Source of the DNA: Thalassospira sp. UBA1131
Lineage (GTDB): Bacteria > Pseudomonadota > Alphaproteobacteria > Rhodospirillales > Thalassospiraceae
DNA length: 16,949 bases
Direction of reading: 5' to 3'
Assembly (NCBI RefSeq): GCF_002311515.1
Contig: NZ_DCAO01000094.1
Span: 1 to 16,949 of the forward strand
Shown here: positions 1 to 7,487 of the stretch, piece by piece
Numbering within the stretch: position 1 is the stretch's first letter
Layout: each line of letters starts with the position of its first letter
Notes under the pieces: model-generated
The model's input: only the letters and a program-made list of their open reading frames with translations
What the model was told of the DNA's origin: nothing
Database searches by the model: none
Made by a program: the position numbers and the translations under genes

Positions 1-896
1 TTGCGATCCCAGTAATCAAGCTGATCGACACCGAACCACTTTGCTTTCAGGCGGTAATAACGGTGCGACAGGTCGGCATGGCTGTTTTTAACGGCGGTAT
101 TGAGCGCATCGACAACCTCGTCCTCGACCTGGTTGGACAGGTTGCGCGACGATACCGGGGTTGCGAATTTGCGCAGGCGGTCATCAATTTCCTTGTCCTT
201 GGCAAGGGTATTGGTGATGTGCGCCAGAAGCTTGATGTTCTTGCCCAGAACGTCGCCGATTGATTTCGCGGCTTTCTTGCGGTCTTCGACCTTGCTTGAA
301 GACAGCATGTTGGCGGCATCTGACATGGTCAGTTCTTCACCATCAATCGGGAAGCGAAGCTCTGCCATGGTCTGATCAAACAGGCGCACCCATGCGGCTG
401 ATCCGGCTACGCGGCGTTCGTGCAGAACCTGCTCAACCTCGTCGGACAGCTGATGCGGGCGGAAGGCACGGTTTTCGTCAAGCCACGGGCGATAACGACG
501 AAGCGCTTCGCTTTGTTCGTATTTCGCATCCAGCGATGCTTCTTCGATCCGGTTAATCTCAAGACCAAAGAACAGCGACAGGCTGGAAATGCCGGTCATT
601 TCTTCCTGAACGAACTGATAGAACTGGCCGATGGCCGCGTCCGAGCTATCCCCGGCATATTTAAGCTGGGCGAACGAGCCGATCTTGCCGCAAATCTCGC
701 TGATGGCTTCGTATTCGACAATGGCAGCTGCCAGTTCATCACCCGACAGGTCATTGAGTTTGCCCTGATAGCTTTTCTGGAACGCCTGAGAGCGGCTTTT
801 GGCATCATCAAGATCGCGCCGAATATTCGGGTCTTTCAGATCGTTATAGAGATCGGTCAGATCCCAGGTCGGCAAATTCTTGTTGATCGCGTTCAT
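1..896 (-). CDS. pepF: Oligoendopeptidase F (M3 family), N-terminal part only
   Basis: Peptidases of this family are cytoplasmic zinc metallo-oligopeptidases that hydrolyse short peptides. About 298 residues are visible. The protein begins MNAINKNLPTWDLTDLYNDL, and the PTWDLTDLY opening is characteristic of PepF-type M3 proteins. The visible part is the helical N-terminal region, and it ends at LDYWDR, a stretch that precedes the catalytic domain in this family. The zinc-binding HEXXH motif should lie further left, outside the window, so activity cannot be judged. The ATG at 896 is preceded by a clear GGAGG five bases upstream (901-905 on the + strand). The gene is divergent from the acyl-CoA synthetase at 1314. 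The reading frame is uninterrupted to the window edge. Assignment to PepF/M3 is by recognition of sequence, not by a search. Confidence 0.85.
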   Translation of the reverse strand, partial: MNAINKNLPTWDLTDLYNDLKDPNIRRDLDDAKSRSQAFQKSYQGKLNDLSGDELAAAIVEYEAISEICGKIGSFAQLKYAGDSSDAAIGQFYQFVQEEMTGISSLSLFFGLEINRIEEASLDAKYEQSEALRRYRPWLDENRAFRPHQLSDEVEQVLHERRVAGSAAWVRLFDQTMAELRFPIDGEELTMSDAANMLSSSKVEDRKKAAKSIGDVLGKNIKLLAHITNTLAKDKEIDDRLRKFATPVSSRNLSNQVEDEVVDALNTAVKNSHADLSHRYYRLKAKWFGVDQLDYWDR

Positions 897-1313
897 TTGT
901 CCTCCAGACAGTCTCTTTGATCATCCTGACCCGATATATAGCCTGTCAAAGCCATAGCACCAGACCTGTTGACAGATACGGTTTCAAATTGCTGGGTCGA
1001 TCATATCGTTCCTTGCACCATCGACAACCGCAAAGCCATATCCAGCCCAAACAAACTGCAATTTGCAGTACAGTTACACCGGAACAAGGCATTGAAACGC
1101 ACGTTGCTGTGATATCGGTGACAATTCGGACTTTAAAATGTCATTTTCAGGCTGCGCAATTGTGCAATCCCTGATAACAAATTCATCTTGGAACGTTCGT
1201 TTATTCCAATCTGCGCGGCCGTTGTGCAGGTATAAGGTTTATTGCAACGTCCCCATCAGGGCAGCACAAAGATTGCCCGTTCCCGGGATCAAAAAGTGAG
1301 GCAAGGAAACGTC
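897..1313. promoter_or_regulatory. Divergent intergenic region between pepF and acyl-CoA synthetase
   Basis: This 417-base region has no convincing gene and must hold the promoters of both flanking divergent genes. On the pepF side an AT-rich TATATA lies at 935-940. An inverted pair CTGTCAA (943-949) and TTGACAG (969-975) brackets 19 bases. A perfect 15-base palindrome lies at 1055-1069. On the synthetase side TATAAG at 1231-1236 could be a -10 box about 78 bases before the ATG, but no good -35 accompanies it, so an activator-dependent promoter is possible. A TTG at 1242 is in frame with the synthetase but has no ribosome-binding site. Confidence 0.5.
1055..1069. promoter_or_regulatory. Perfect palindrome, candidate operator
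   Basis: ACTGCAA-T-TTGCAGT has two 7-base arms that are exact reverse complements around one central T. It sits in the middle of the divergent pepF/acyl-CoA synthetase region, about 245 bases from the synthetase ATG and 160 from the pepF ATG. The size and symmetry suit a homodimeric regulator such as a TetR or GntR family member. I cannot match it to a known fatty-acid regulator site, so both its function and its target gene are inference. Confidence 0.4.
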
Positions 1314-3134
1314 ATGACGAGTTTGCAGGATTATGCCGACTGGCAAAACTTGCCGACCATGTTTTTCGACAAGGCGAAGAAACATGGCGATACGCCGTTT
1401 CTTTGGACCAAGGACCCCGAAGGCAAGGAATTTGTCCCCACCACCTGGCAAGAGGCCGCCGATCAGGTCCGCGCACTTGCACGTGCCCTGTATGACATTG
1501 GTGTGCGTCCCGGTGACCGGGTTTTGCTGGTGTCAGAAAACCGCACCGAATGGGGTATAGCCGACCTTGCCATCATGTGCGTTGGCGCAATGACCGTTCC
1601 GGCCTACACCACCAATACCGAGCGCGACCACCTTCACGCGATCGAAGACAGTGGTGCAGCGATTGCCATTATCTCGACCAAGAAACTTGCCCAGCCCTTC
1701 CTGCACGCCGCCCTTGATAGCGGGCGCTGCCGCCATGCGATCATGATGGAAGAATGGGGCCAAAGCTTTGTTGGTGATATCACCATTTCACGCTGGGACG
1801 ATCTGATTGCCAAGGGGCGCGGCCTAACCCATGACGTTGATGCCTGGATTTCAACGATCAAACGCGATGATCTTGCCTGCCTGATTTATACATCCGGCAC
1901 CGGCGGCTCGCCCAAGGGCGTGATGCTAAGCCACGGGGCGATCCTGTCGAACTGCATGGGTGCGTTTGACATCATTGAAACCCTTGGCATTGATGAGGAA
2001 ATCTTCCTGTCCTTCCTGCCGCTGTCGCATTCCTATGAACATACTGCGGGGCTTTATTTCCCGATCAGTATTGATGCCCAGATCTATTATGCCGAGGGAC
2101 TTGATAAACTGGCGGCCAACCTGGCCGAAGTCCGCCCGACCATCATGACGGCTGTGCCGCGCCTGTATGAAATGCTTTATCAACGCATGAGCCGCATGGT
2201 CGAAAAAGATGGCGGTTTCAAGCAAAAGCTGTTTGACCTGACCCTGCGCTTGGGCCGCAAGAATTACGAAGGCGAACGGCTTAACCTGCTTGAAAAGTTT
2301 CAGAATTTTGCCTGTGAGCTGCTTCTGCGTCGCAAGCTGCGCCAGCGCTTTGGCGGCCGGATCAAGGCCATGGTATCGGGCGGCGGACCGCTGAATTATG
2401 AACTCGGTGTTCTGTTTGTGTCTTGCGGCATTCGCATTCTTCAGGGCTATGGCCAGACCGAATTTGCCCCGGTGGTTTCGTGCAACCGCGCCGAAAACAA
2501 CAAACTGCGCACGGTCGGCCCGCCGATGGTAGGTGCCGAGGTCAAAATCGCCGAAGATGGCGAAATCCTGCTGCGCGGCGAAAGCATGATGAAGGGTTAC
2601 TGGAACCTGCCCGACGTGACAGCCGCCGCAATCATTGATGGCTGGCTGCATACCGGTGACATCGGCAAGTTCGATGAACAGGGCAGCCTGATGATCACGG
2701 ATCGCAAGAAGGACATCATCGTCAATTCCGGTGGCGACAACATCTCGCCGCAGCGGATCGAAGGCCTGATGACGCTCGAGACGGAGATTTCACAAGCCAT
2801 GGTCTATGGCGATGACAAACCCTATCTGGTTGCGGTTGTCTGGCCCGACGAAGACTTCATGCGCGAATTTGCCCGCGATAACGGGCTATCGAATGATATT
2901 GAAGCCCTTGGCAAAAACGAAGAATTCCGCAAAGTCATCCGCACTGCGATTGATCACGTCAATCAACGCCTGTCGACCATTGAAAAGGTACGCAGCTTCA
3001 TGTTTGCCGAAGCAGCCTTTACCATCGACAACGAAATGCTGACGCCGTCGATGAAAATCCGTCGCCACAAAATCCGCGAAGCCTATGCCAAGCAGCTTGA
3101 TGGCCTTTATCAGCGTAAGCGCAGCGGCCAATAA
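1314..3134 (+). CDS. Long-chain fatty acid-CoA ligase (AMP-forming, FAA1/FadD15-like)
   Basis: This enzyme activates fatty acids with ATP and CoA to acyl-CoA through an acyl-adenylate, feeding beta-oxidation or lipid synthesis. It has 606 residues, normal for this branch of the ANL superfamily. Visible motifs are the phosphate-binding loop LIYTSGTGGSPKGVMLSH (from residue 190), GYGQTEFAPVVS (about 378), DGWLHTGDIG (442) and the hinge region ITDRKKDIIV (461). The C-terminal lysine motif is TPSMKIRRHKI. I chose the ATG at 1314 because AAGGAAA lies seven bases upstream; an in-frame TTG at 1242 adds 24 residues with no homology-like content and no ribosome-binding site. The kinase-like gene follows after 27 bases on the same strand. 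The exact chain-length preference cannot be read from the sequence. Confidence 0.93.
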   Translation: MTSLQDYADWQNLPTMFFDKAKKHGDTPFLWTKDPEGKEFVPTTWQEAADQVRALARALYDIGVRPGDRVLLVSENRTEWGIADLAIMCVGAMTVPAYTTNTERDHLHAIEDSGAAIAIISTKKLAQPFLHAALDSGRCRHAIMMEEWGQSFVGDITISRWDDLIAKGRGLTHDVDAWISTIKRDDLACLIYTSGTGGSPKGVMLSHGAILSNCMGAFDIIETLGIDEEIFLSFLPLSHSYEHTAGLYFPISIDAQIYYAEGLDKLAANLAEVRPTIMTAVPRLYEMLYQRMSRMVEKDGGFKQKLFDLTLRLGRKNYEGERLNLLEKFQNFACELLLRRKLRQRFGGRIKAMVSGGGPLNYELGVLFVSCGIRILQGYGQTEFAPVVSCNRAENNKLRTVGPPMVGAEVKIAEDGEILLRGESMMKGYWNLPDVTAAAIIDGWLHTGDIGKFDEQGSLMITDRKKDIIVNSGGDNISPQRIEGLMTLETEISQAMVYGDDKPYLVAVVWPDEDFMREFARDNGLSNDIEALGKNEEFRKVIRTAIDHVNQRLSTIEKVRSFMFAEAAFTIDNEMLTPSMKIRRHKIREAYAKQLDGLYQRKRSGQ

Positions 3135-3161
3135 CAAGCCAAACCACAGACCAGATTGACG

Positions 3162-3584
3162 ATGACCCGCCCCAAAGAAATCAAACAAACCCTTACCCTG
3201 GTCCGGGGTCTTCCCGGATCAGGCAAATCGACGCTGGCCAAAAACCTCTGTCAGGCAACCGGTGCGGTCCATCTGGAAGCCGACATGTTCATGGTCGACC
3301 ATGAAGGGTTTTACGAGTTTGACGGCACCCGACTGTCGCAAACCCACGCCCGCTGCGAAGCCGAATGCCATAACGCCCTGTCCGAGGGATATGACGTTGT
3401 TGTGTCCAACACCTTCACCCGTTTCTGGGAAATGAAGGCCTATATCGACATGGCGGAAAAGCACGACATTCTGTTGCAGATTGTCGAATGCCATGGCCGT
3501 TTCGGCAGCATCCATATGGTGCCCGACGAAACCCTTGCCGATATGCGCGATCGCTGGGAACCGTTGCCGGAAAAGTACCGCTAA
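3162..3584 (+). CDS. P-loop ATP-binding protein, polynucleotide-kinase-like (N4BP2 type)
   Basis: The protein has 140 residues. Walker A is GLPGSGKST at residues 16-24, close to the N-terminus. A second strand, DVVVSNTFTRFWEM (78-91), matches the VVxxNTF/T..WEM signature of small zeta-toxin/PNK-like P-loop proteins related to the human N4BP2 kinase domain. The middle segment, HLEADMFMVDHEGFYEFD (37-54), also fits that family. Family members are predicted ATP-dependent kinases of nucleic-acid ends or small molecules; the substrate here is unknown. The ATG at 3162 lacks a good ribosome-binding site, so translation may be coupled to the synthetase whose stop is 27 bases upstream; an in-frame TTG at 3156 is an alternative. 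Its TAA (3582-3584) overlaps the stop of the convergent DUF4197 gene. Confidence 0.75.
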   Translation: MTRPKEIKQTLTLVRGLPGSGKSTLAKNLCQATGAVHLEADMFMVDHEGFYEFDGTRLSQTHARCEAECHNALSEGYDVVVSNTFTRFWEMKAYIDMAEKHDILLQIVECHGRFGSIHMVPDETLADMRDRWEPLPEKYR

Positions 3585-4396
3585 GGGACGCGCCCATAGT
3601 TTACAGTTGAGAAGACCTTTTTCAGGATATCGGTGGTCCATCGCGTCGGATCGCTTCGGATATCGGCTTCCTGCACGGCGATATAATGAAACAAACCATC
3701 CATCGCCTTGGCAGTTGCGTGATCCGTCAGCGATGCCTTCAGATCCGGCACAAACGGCAGTTGGTCATACTGCCCCAGCATCTGATCATAAAGCGATAAC
3801 GCCCCGGTGTCGGACAGGGCATTGGTGATCATTGGCCGGAGACGACCTTCGATATCAGTGCCCGACACACGGCGCAGATATTGGGTCGCGGCATCATCCG
3901 GGCCCTGCAAAATGCCCTTGGCATCGGCGACCGTCATCTGGCGCACCGCATTGACCAGAATATCCCCAGCATCCTGCATGGTCTGTTCAGCCGCGCGGTT
4001 CATGCGCAATTCGATTTCATCGGCATAGCTGCCAAGCCCCGCCGCGCTTAACAATTTCTGTGCGGTCTGAACTTCGTCGGGCAATGGAATATGCGCAACC
4101 GGATCGGCGTTAAAACCATCAACCGCGCCAAGTTGGTCGGTGACCAGTTCCACACCCATATCAAGCGCCTGTTTCAAGCCCTGCTCGACCGTGTCGGATG
4201 AAAGTGCGGAAACGCCAGAACCGCTGCTTGACGGGCTTCCCGATCCCGATGAATTCATCGCATCGCCAAGGGCCTCTTTGGCCTTGTCAAAGAACGACTG
4301 GGCATTTGCGGGAACGATTGCACCGGCAGCCATAACACCCATGACAAGTGCCACAGCACCGGTTTTCAAAAGGAAATTGGAATTGCGTTTGCGCAT
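3581..4396 (-). CDS. DUF4197 family protein with signal peptide
   Basis: The protein has 271 residues from the ATG at 4396. It starts MRKRNSNFLLKTGAVALVMG, a basic n-region followed by a hydrophobic core, and ends its leader at VPANA|Q (cleavage after residue 32), so export to the periplasm by the Sec route is expected. A Ser/Gly-rich linker (about 45-60) precedes the DUF4197-like domain, which contains LPDEVQTAQKLLSAAGLGSY and a C-terminal FHYIAVQEADIR segment. The function of this family is not known to me. The open frame extends 31 codons further upstream into the clpB terminator; I reject that start because the signal peptide begins at 4396. A possible -10 box TATACA lies at 4424-4429, about 30 bases upstream. 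The TAG stop overlaps the stop codon of the convergent kinase-like gene. Confidence 0.8.
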   Translation of the reverse strand: MRKRNSNFLLKTGAVALVMGVMAAGAIVPANAQSFFDKAKEALGDAMNSSGSGSPSSSGSGVSALSSDTVEQGLKQALDMGVELVTDQLGAVDGFNADPVAHIPLPDEVQTAQKLLSAAGLGSYADEIELRMNRAAEQTMQDAGDILVNAVRQMTVADAKGILQGPDDAATQYLRRVSGTDIEGRLRPMITNALSDTGALSLYDQMLGQYDQLPFVPDLKASLTDHATAKAMDGLFHYIAVQEADIRSDPTRWTTDILKKVFSTVNYGRVP

Positions 4397-4470
4397 GAAC
4401 AGCCCTGCGGTTTTTGATTGTTGTGTATAAACAAACAAGACAATGGCCAAAAAACATGGCCCGAAAAAGA

Positions 4471-4500
4471 CAAAACCCCGGTTAACCAACCGGGGTTTTG
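4471..4500 (-). terminator. Intrinsic terminator of clpB
   Basis: A perfect 13-bp stem, CAAAACCCCGGTT paired with AACCGGGGTTTTG, closes a 4-base loop. It begins 21 bases after the clpB stop. On the minus strand it runs into TCTTTTTC, giving the U-rich tail. The symmetric A/T flanks mean it may also stop transcription coming from the left, but no + strand gene ends nearby. Confidence 0.9.
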
Positions 4501-4521
4501 CATGTGAGGTATCAGCCGACC

Positions 4522-7113
4522 TTATTCAACAACCTCGACCTTTTTACCATTAAGCAAAAGGTCATTGGCTTCGGTCGAAACCGGAACAGTGTCACCATCC
4601 TTGATCCCGCCTTCGAGGATCTGCATCGCCAGCGGGTTCTGCAGATAACGCTGGATCACGCGTTTGAGCGGACGGGCACCGTAAACCGGGTCATAGCCTT
4701 TTTCAGCCAACCAGTCCTTGGCGGCATCATCAAGTTTCAGGGTGATCTTCCGATCCACCAGCAACTTATCAAGGCGAGCAAGCTGGATATCGACAATCTT
4801 GCTCATCTGATCGCGATGCAAACGATGGAACAGGATGGTTTCATCCAGACGGTTGAGGAATTCCGGACGGAACGATGCCCGAACAATTTCCATGACCTGG
4901 GCCCGGACTTCGCCGCTGTCATGACCCGGTTCCTGATTGGCAAGGATTTCCCCGCCCAGGTTCGAAGTCAGAATAATCAGCGTGTTGCGGAAATCCACAA
5001 CACGGCCCTGTCCATCGGTCAGGCGACCTTCGTCAAGAACCTGCAGAAGGACGTTAAACACATCGGGATGTGCCTTTTCGACCTCGTCAAACAGGACAAC
5101 CTGATACGGACGACGACGCACCGCCTCGGTCAGGGAACCACCTTCCTCATAGCCGACATAGCCCGGAGGCGCACCGATCAGGCGGGCCACCGCATGCTTT
5201 TCCATGAATTCGGACATATCAATCCGCACCATGGCCTGTTCATCATCAAACAGGAACTGGGCAAGCGCCTTTGTCAGCTCGGTTTTACCGACACCCGTCG
5301 GACCAAGGAACAGGAACGAACCAATCGGTCGGTTTGGATCCTGCAGACCTGCGCGCGCACGGCGCACCGCGTTCGATATTGATCGAACGGCATCATCCTG
5401 ACCGACAACCCGTTTGCGCAGCGTGTCTTCCATTTCAAGAAGCTTTTCACGCTCACCCTCGAGCATCTTGTCGACCGGAATACCGGTCCAACGCGAAACC
5501 ACGGACGCGATGTGCTTTTCGGTAACCGCTTCTTCCTTGATGCCACGCGACGGATCGTTTTCCGCTTTTTCAAGCAGCGCCAGAAGCGCCGGAATTTCTT
5601 CGTATTGAAGCTGTCCGGCGCGATCAAGCTTGCCATCGCGCATCGCACGTTCAAGTTCACCACGCGCCTGATCAAGCTGTTCCTTGATGTGGGTCGATGC
5701 GGCAAGCTCCTTCTTCTGGGCTTCCCACTTCGCGGTCAGCTCAGCCGATTTGCCTTCCAGCTCGGCCAGTTCCTTTTCCAGACGGCCAAGACGGTCCTTG
5801 GATGCGCTATCCTGCTCTTTCTTGAGCGCTTCCCGCTCGATCTTGAGCTGGATGATCCGGCGATCCAGTTCGTCGATTTCCTCTGGCTTGGAATCAAGCT
5901 CCATGCGCAGACGCGATGATGCTTCGTCCATCAAATCAATCGCTTTGTCGGGCAGGAACCGATCCGTGATGTAACGGTTCGACAATGTGGCTGCTGCGAC
6001 CAGTGCGGCATCGGCAATACGAACCCCGTGATGAAGCTCGTACTTGTCCTTGATCCCGCGCAGGATTGATACCGTGTCAGAAACCGACGGCTCGCTGACA
6101 AATACCGGCTGGAAACGACGGGCAAGGGCCGCGTCCTTTTCAATATGCTGACGGTATTCATCCAAAGTCGTCGCACCCACACAGTGCAGCTCGCCACGGG
6201 CCAAAGCCGGTTTCAAAAGGTTCGATGCATCCATCGACCCTTCGGCCTTACCAGCCCCGACAAGGGTGTGCAATTCGTCAATGAAAAGGACGACCTGACC
6301 GGCCTCGGATTCAATCTCGCTCAGGACCGCTTTAAGGCGTTCTTCAAATTCACCACGGAATTTCGCACCGGCAATCAACGCCCCGAGGTCAAGCGACAGA
6401 AGTTTCTTGTCCTTAAGCGTTTCGGGAACGTCACCCTTGACGATACGTAGTGCCAGACCTTCGGCAATTGCGGTTTTACCAACCCCGGGCTCACCGATCA
6501 GAACCGGGTTGTTCTTGGTCCGGCGTGACAGAACCTGCACCGCACGACGGATTTCCTCATCACGGCCAATGACCGGATCAAGTTTACCTTCGCGCGCCGC
6601 CTCGGTCAGGTCACGGGCATATTTCTTAAGCGCGTCATACTGGTTTTCGGCACCCGCACTATCGGCCGTGCGGCCCTTGCGGATGTCATTGATCGCACCG
6701 TTCAGCGCCTGTGCCGTAACACCGGCATCGGCCAGTACCTTGCCCGCGGTTGACTTCGGATCAAGTGCAATGGTCAAAAGCAACCGTTCAGCCGTGACAA
6801 AGCTGTCACCGGCCTTCTTGGCGACTTCCTGTGCCTGATCGATCAGGCGGGCAAATTCTGATGAAAGATAAATCTGACCATTGCCGCCGGAAACCTTTGG
6901 CAATTTTGCCAGTTCCTGCGCGCAACGTTCCTGGGCAAGCTTTGGCTTACCACCGGATGCCTTGATCAGATTGGCTGCCAGACCTTCTTCGTCGTCAAGC
7001 AGCACCTTAAGTAGATGAATCGGGACAAATTGCTGATGGTTTTCACGCAACGCAAGCGATTGCGCTGATTGCAGAAAACCTTTTGACCGATCCGTAAAGT
7101 TTTCAAATTCCAT
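4522..7113 (-). CDS. clpB: ATP-dependent chaperone ClpB (protein disaggregase)
   Basis: ClpB is a hexameric cytoplasmic AAA+ disaggregase that threads aggregated proteins through its pore, working with DnaK. It has 863 residues against 857 in E. coli. In order: Clp N-domain (about 1-145); AAA-1 with Walker A GEPGVGKT (207-214), Walker B VVLFIDEL and GATTLDEYR; a coiled-coil middle domain (about 410-520); AAA-2 with Walker A GPTGVGKT (604-611) and Walker B VVLFDEVEKAHPD; and the pore loop GAPPGYVGYEEGG. Pore loop 1 reads AKFRGEFEERLK, with Phe252 where E. coli has Tyr251. The start MEFENFTDRSKGF matches the family; AAGGAG lies eight to nine bases upstream. A longer in-frame reading (to 7134) is not needed. 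No clear heat-shock promoter was found, although one would be expected. Confidence 0.97.
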   Translation of the reverse strand: MEFENFTDRSKGFLQSAQSLALRENHQQFVPIHLLKVLLDDEEGLAANLIKASGGKPKLAQERCAQELAKLPKVSGGNGQIYLSSEFARLIDQAQEVAKKAGDSFVTAERLLLTIALDPKSTAGKVLADAGVTAQALNGAINDIRKGRTADSAGAENQYDALKKYARDLTEAAREGKLDPVIGRDEEIRRAVQVLSRRTKNNPVLIGEPGVGKTAIAEGLALRIVKGDVPETLKDKKLLSLDLGALIAGAKFRGEFEERLKAVLSEIESEAGQVVLFIDELHTLVGAGKAEGSMDASNLLKPALARGELHCVGATTLDEYRQHIEKDAALARRFQPVFVSEPSVSDTVSILRGIKDKYELHHGVRIADAALVAAATLSNRYITDRFLPDKAIDLMDEASSRLRMELDSKPEEIDELDRRIIQLKIEREALKKEQDSASKDRLGRLEKELAELEGKSAELTAKWEAQKKELAASTHIKEQLDQARGELERAMRDGKLDRAGQLQYEEIPALLALLEKAENDPSRGIKEEAVTEKHIASVVSRWTGIPVDKMLEGEREKLLEMEDTLRKRVVGQDDAVRSISNAVRRARAGLQDPNRPIGSFLFLGPTGVGKTELTKALAQFLFDDEQAMVRIDMSEFMEKHAVARLIGAPPGYVGYEEGGSLTEAVRRRPYQVVLFDEVEKAHPDVFNVLLQVLDEGRLTDGQGRVVDFRNTLIILTSNLGGEILANQEPGHDSGEVRAQVMEIVRASFRPEFLNRLDETILFHRLHRDQMSKIVDIQLARLDKLLVDRKITLKLDDAAKDWLAEKGYDPVYGARPLKRVIQRYLQNPLAMQILEGGIKDGDTVPVSTEANDLLLNGKKVEVVE

Positions 7114-7274
7114 TCCTGTCACTCCTTGAGCCAACAGTATTCAAACGATGTGGACCTTCTTGGAAGCGTCCACGGCATTGGTGTCATTACCGAATTCTAA
7201 AATTATAGATTATTTCGACAGCGACAACATTGATATGTCTCAGTCTAGCGTGTTTGCAACCATATACCCCTACA

Positions 7275-7313
7275 AAAGTTGCAAGAATTATTTGTGCACC
7301 GCAGCACAACTTT
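7275..7313. repeat. Nested inverted repeat in clpB/MOSC intergenic region
   Basis: The outer arms AAAGTTG (7275-7281) and CAACTTT (7307-7313) are exact reverse complements. A second pair, TTGTGC (7292-7297) and GCACAA (7304-7309), overlaps the right arm. The two pairings are mutually exclusive in a single strand. It could be an operator for one of the flanking genes; no regulator can be named. Confidence 0.35.
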
Positions 7314-7358
7314 CTGTCATTATTCTAGATATCATATGAGGATACTGAACTAATGACA

Positions 7359-7394
7359 TTGCCAGCCAGTCCCTTCGGGGGTTGCCCTTGGCAA
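7359..7394 (+). other. Structured leader hairpin upstream of MOSC gene
   Basis: The outer stem TTGCCA (7359-7364) pairs with TGGCAA (7389-7394). Inside, CCC-TTCG-GGG (7371-7380) forms a UUCG tetraloop hairpin extendable by an A-U and two G-U pairs to 7368-7383. It lies about 95 bases before the MOSC start codon. No U-tract follows, so it is not an ordinary terminator. It matches no riboswitch class I recognise. Confidence 0.35.
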
Positions 7395-7487
7395 AACAAC
7401 GTTCTAACGTCGCCCGAACAAACGAACCAGACATGCCATTCGTCCCGTTTTTCCGGCATGCCAAAGCGCCATACAGGAATAGTGATC

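Larger units (their letters stand above)
7114..7487. promoter_or_regulatory. Divergent clpB / MOSC intergenic region
   Basis: This 374-base AT-rich region holds both promoters. A perfect minus-strand -10 box TATAAT lies at 7202-7207, about 90 bases upstream of clpB, with only a weak -35 match. A nested inverted repeat lies at 7275-7313. A UUCG-capped hairpin lies at 7359-7394 in the presumed leader of the MOSC gene. An open frame from 7353 continues into the MOSC gene, but its first 45 codons look non-coding and lack a ribosome-binding site. Confidence 0.5.

Noticed and set aside
1242..1313. N-terminal extension of the acyl-CoA synthetase from a TTG
   Set aside because: No ribosome-binding site, while the ATG at 1314 has one at good spacing and starts the conserved region.
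4498..5382. A 294-codon + strand open frame over the 3' part of clpB
   Set aside because: It begins in the clpB terminator and mirrors highly conserved ClpB sequence; a shadow frame.
7240..7300. Heat-shock (RpoH) promoter for clpB, from CTTGCAA followed by TATATGG on the minus strand
   Set aside because: The -10 half does not match the CCCCAT-type consensus and the spacing is off, so I do not call it, although a heat-shock promoter is expected for clpB.
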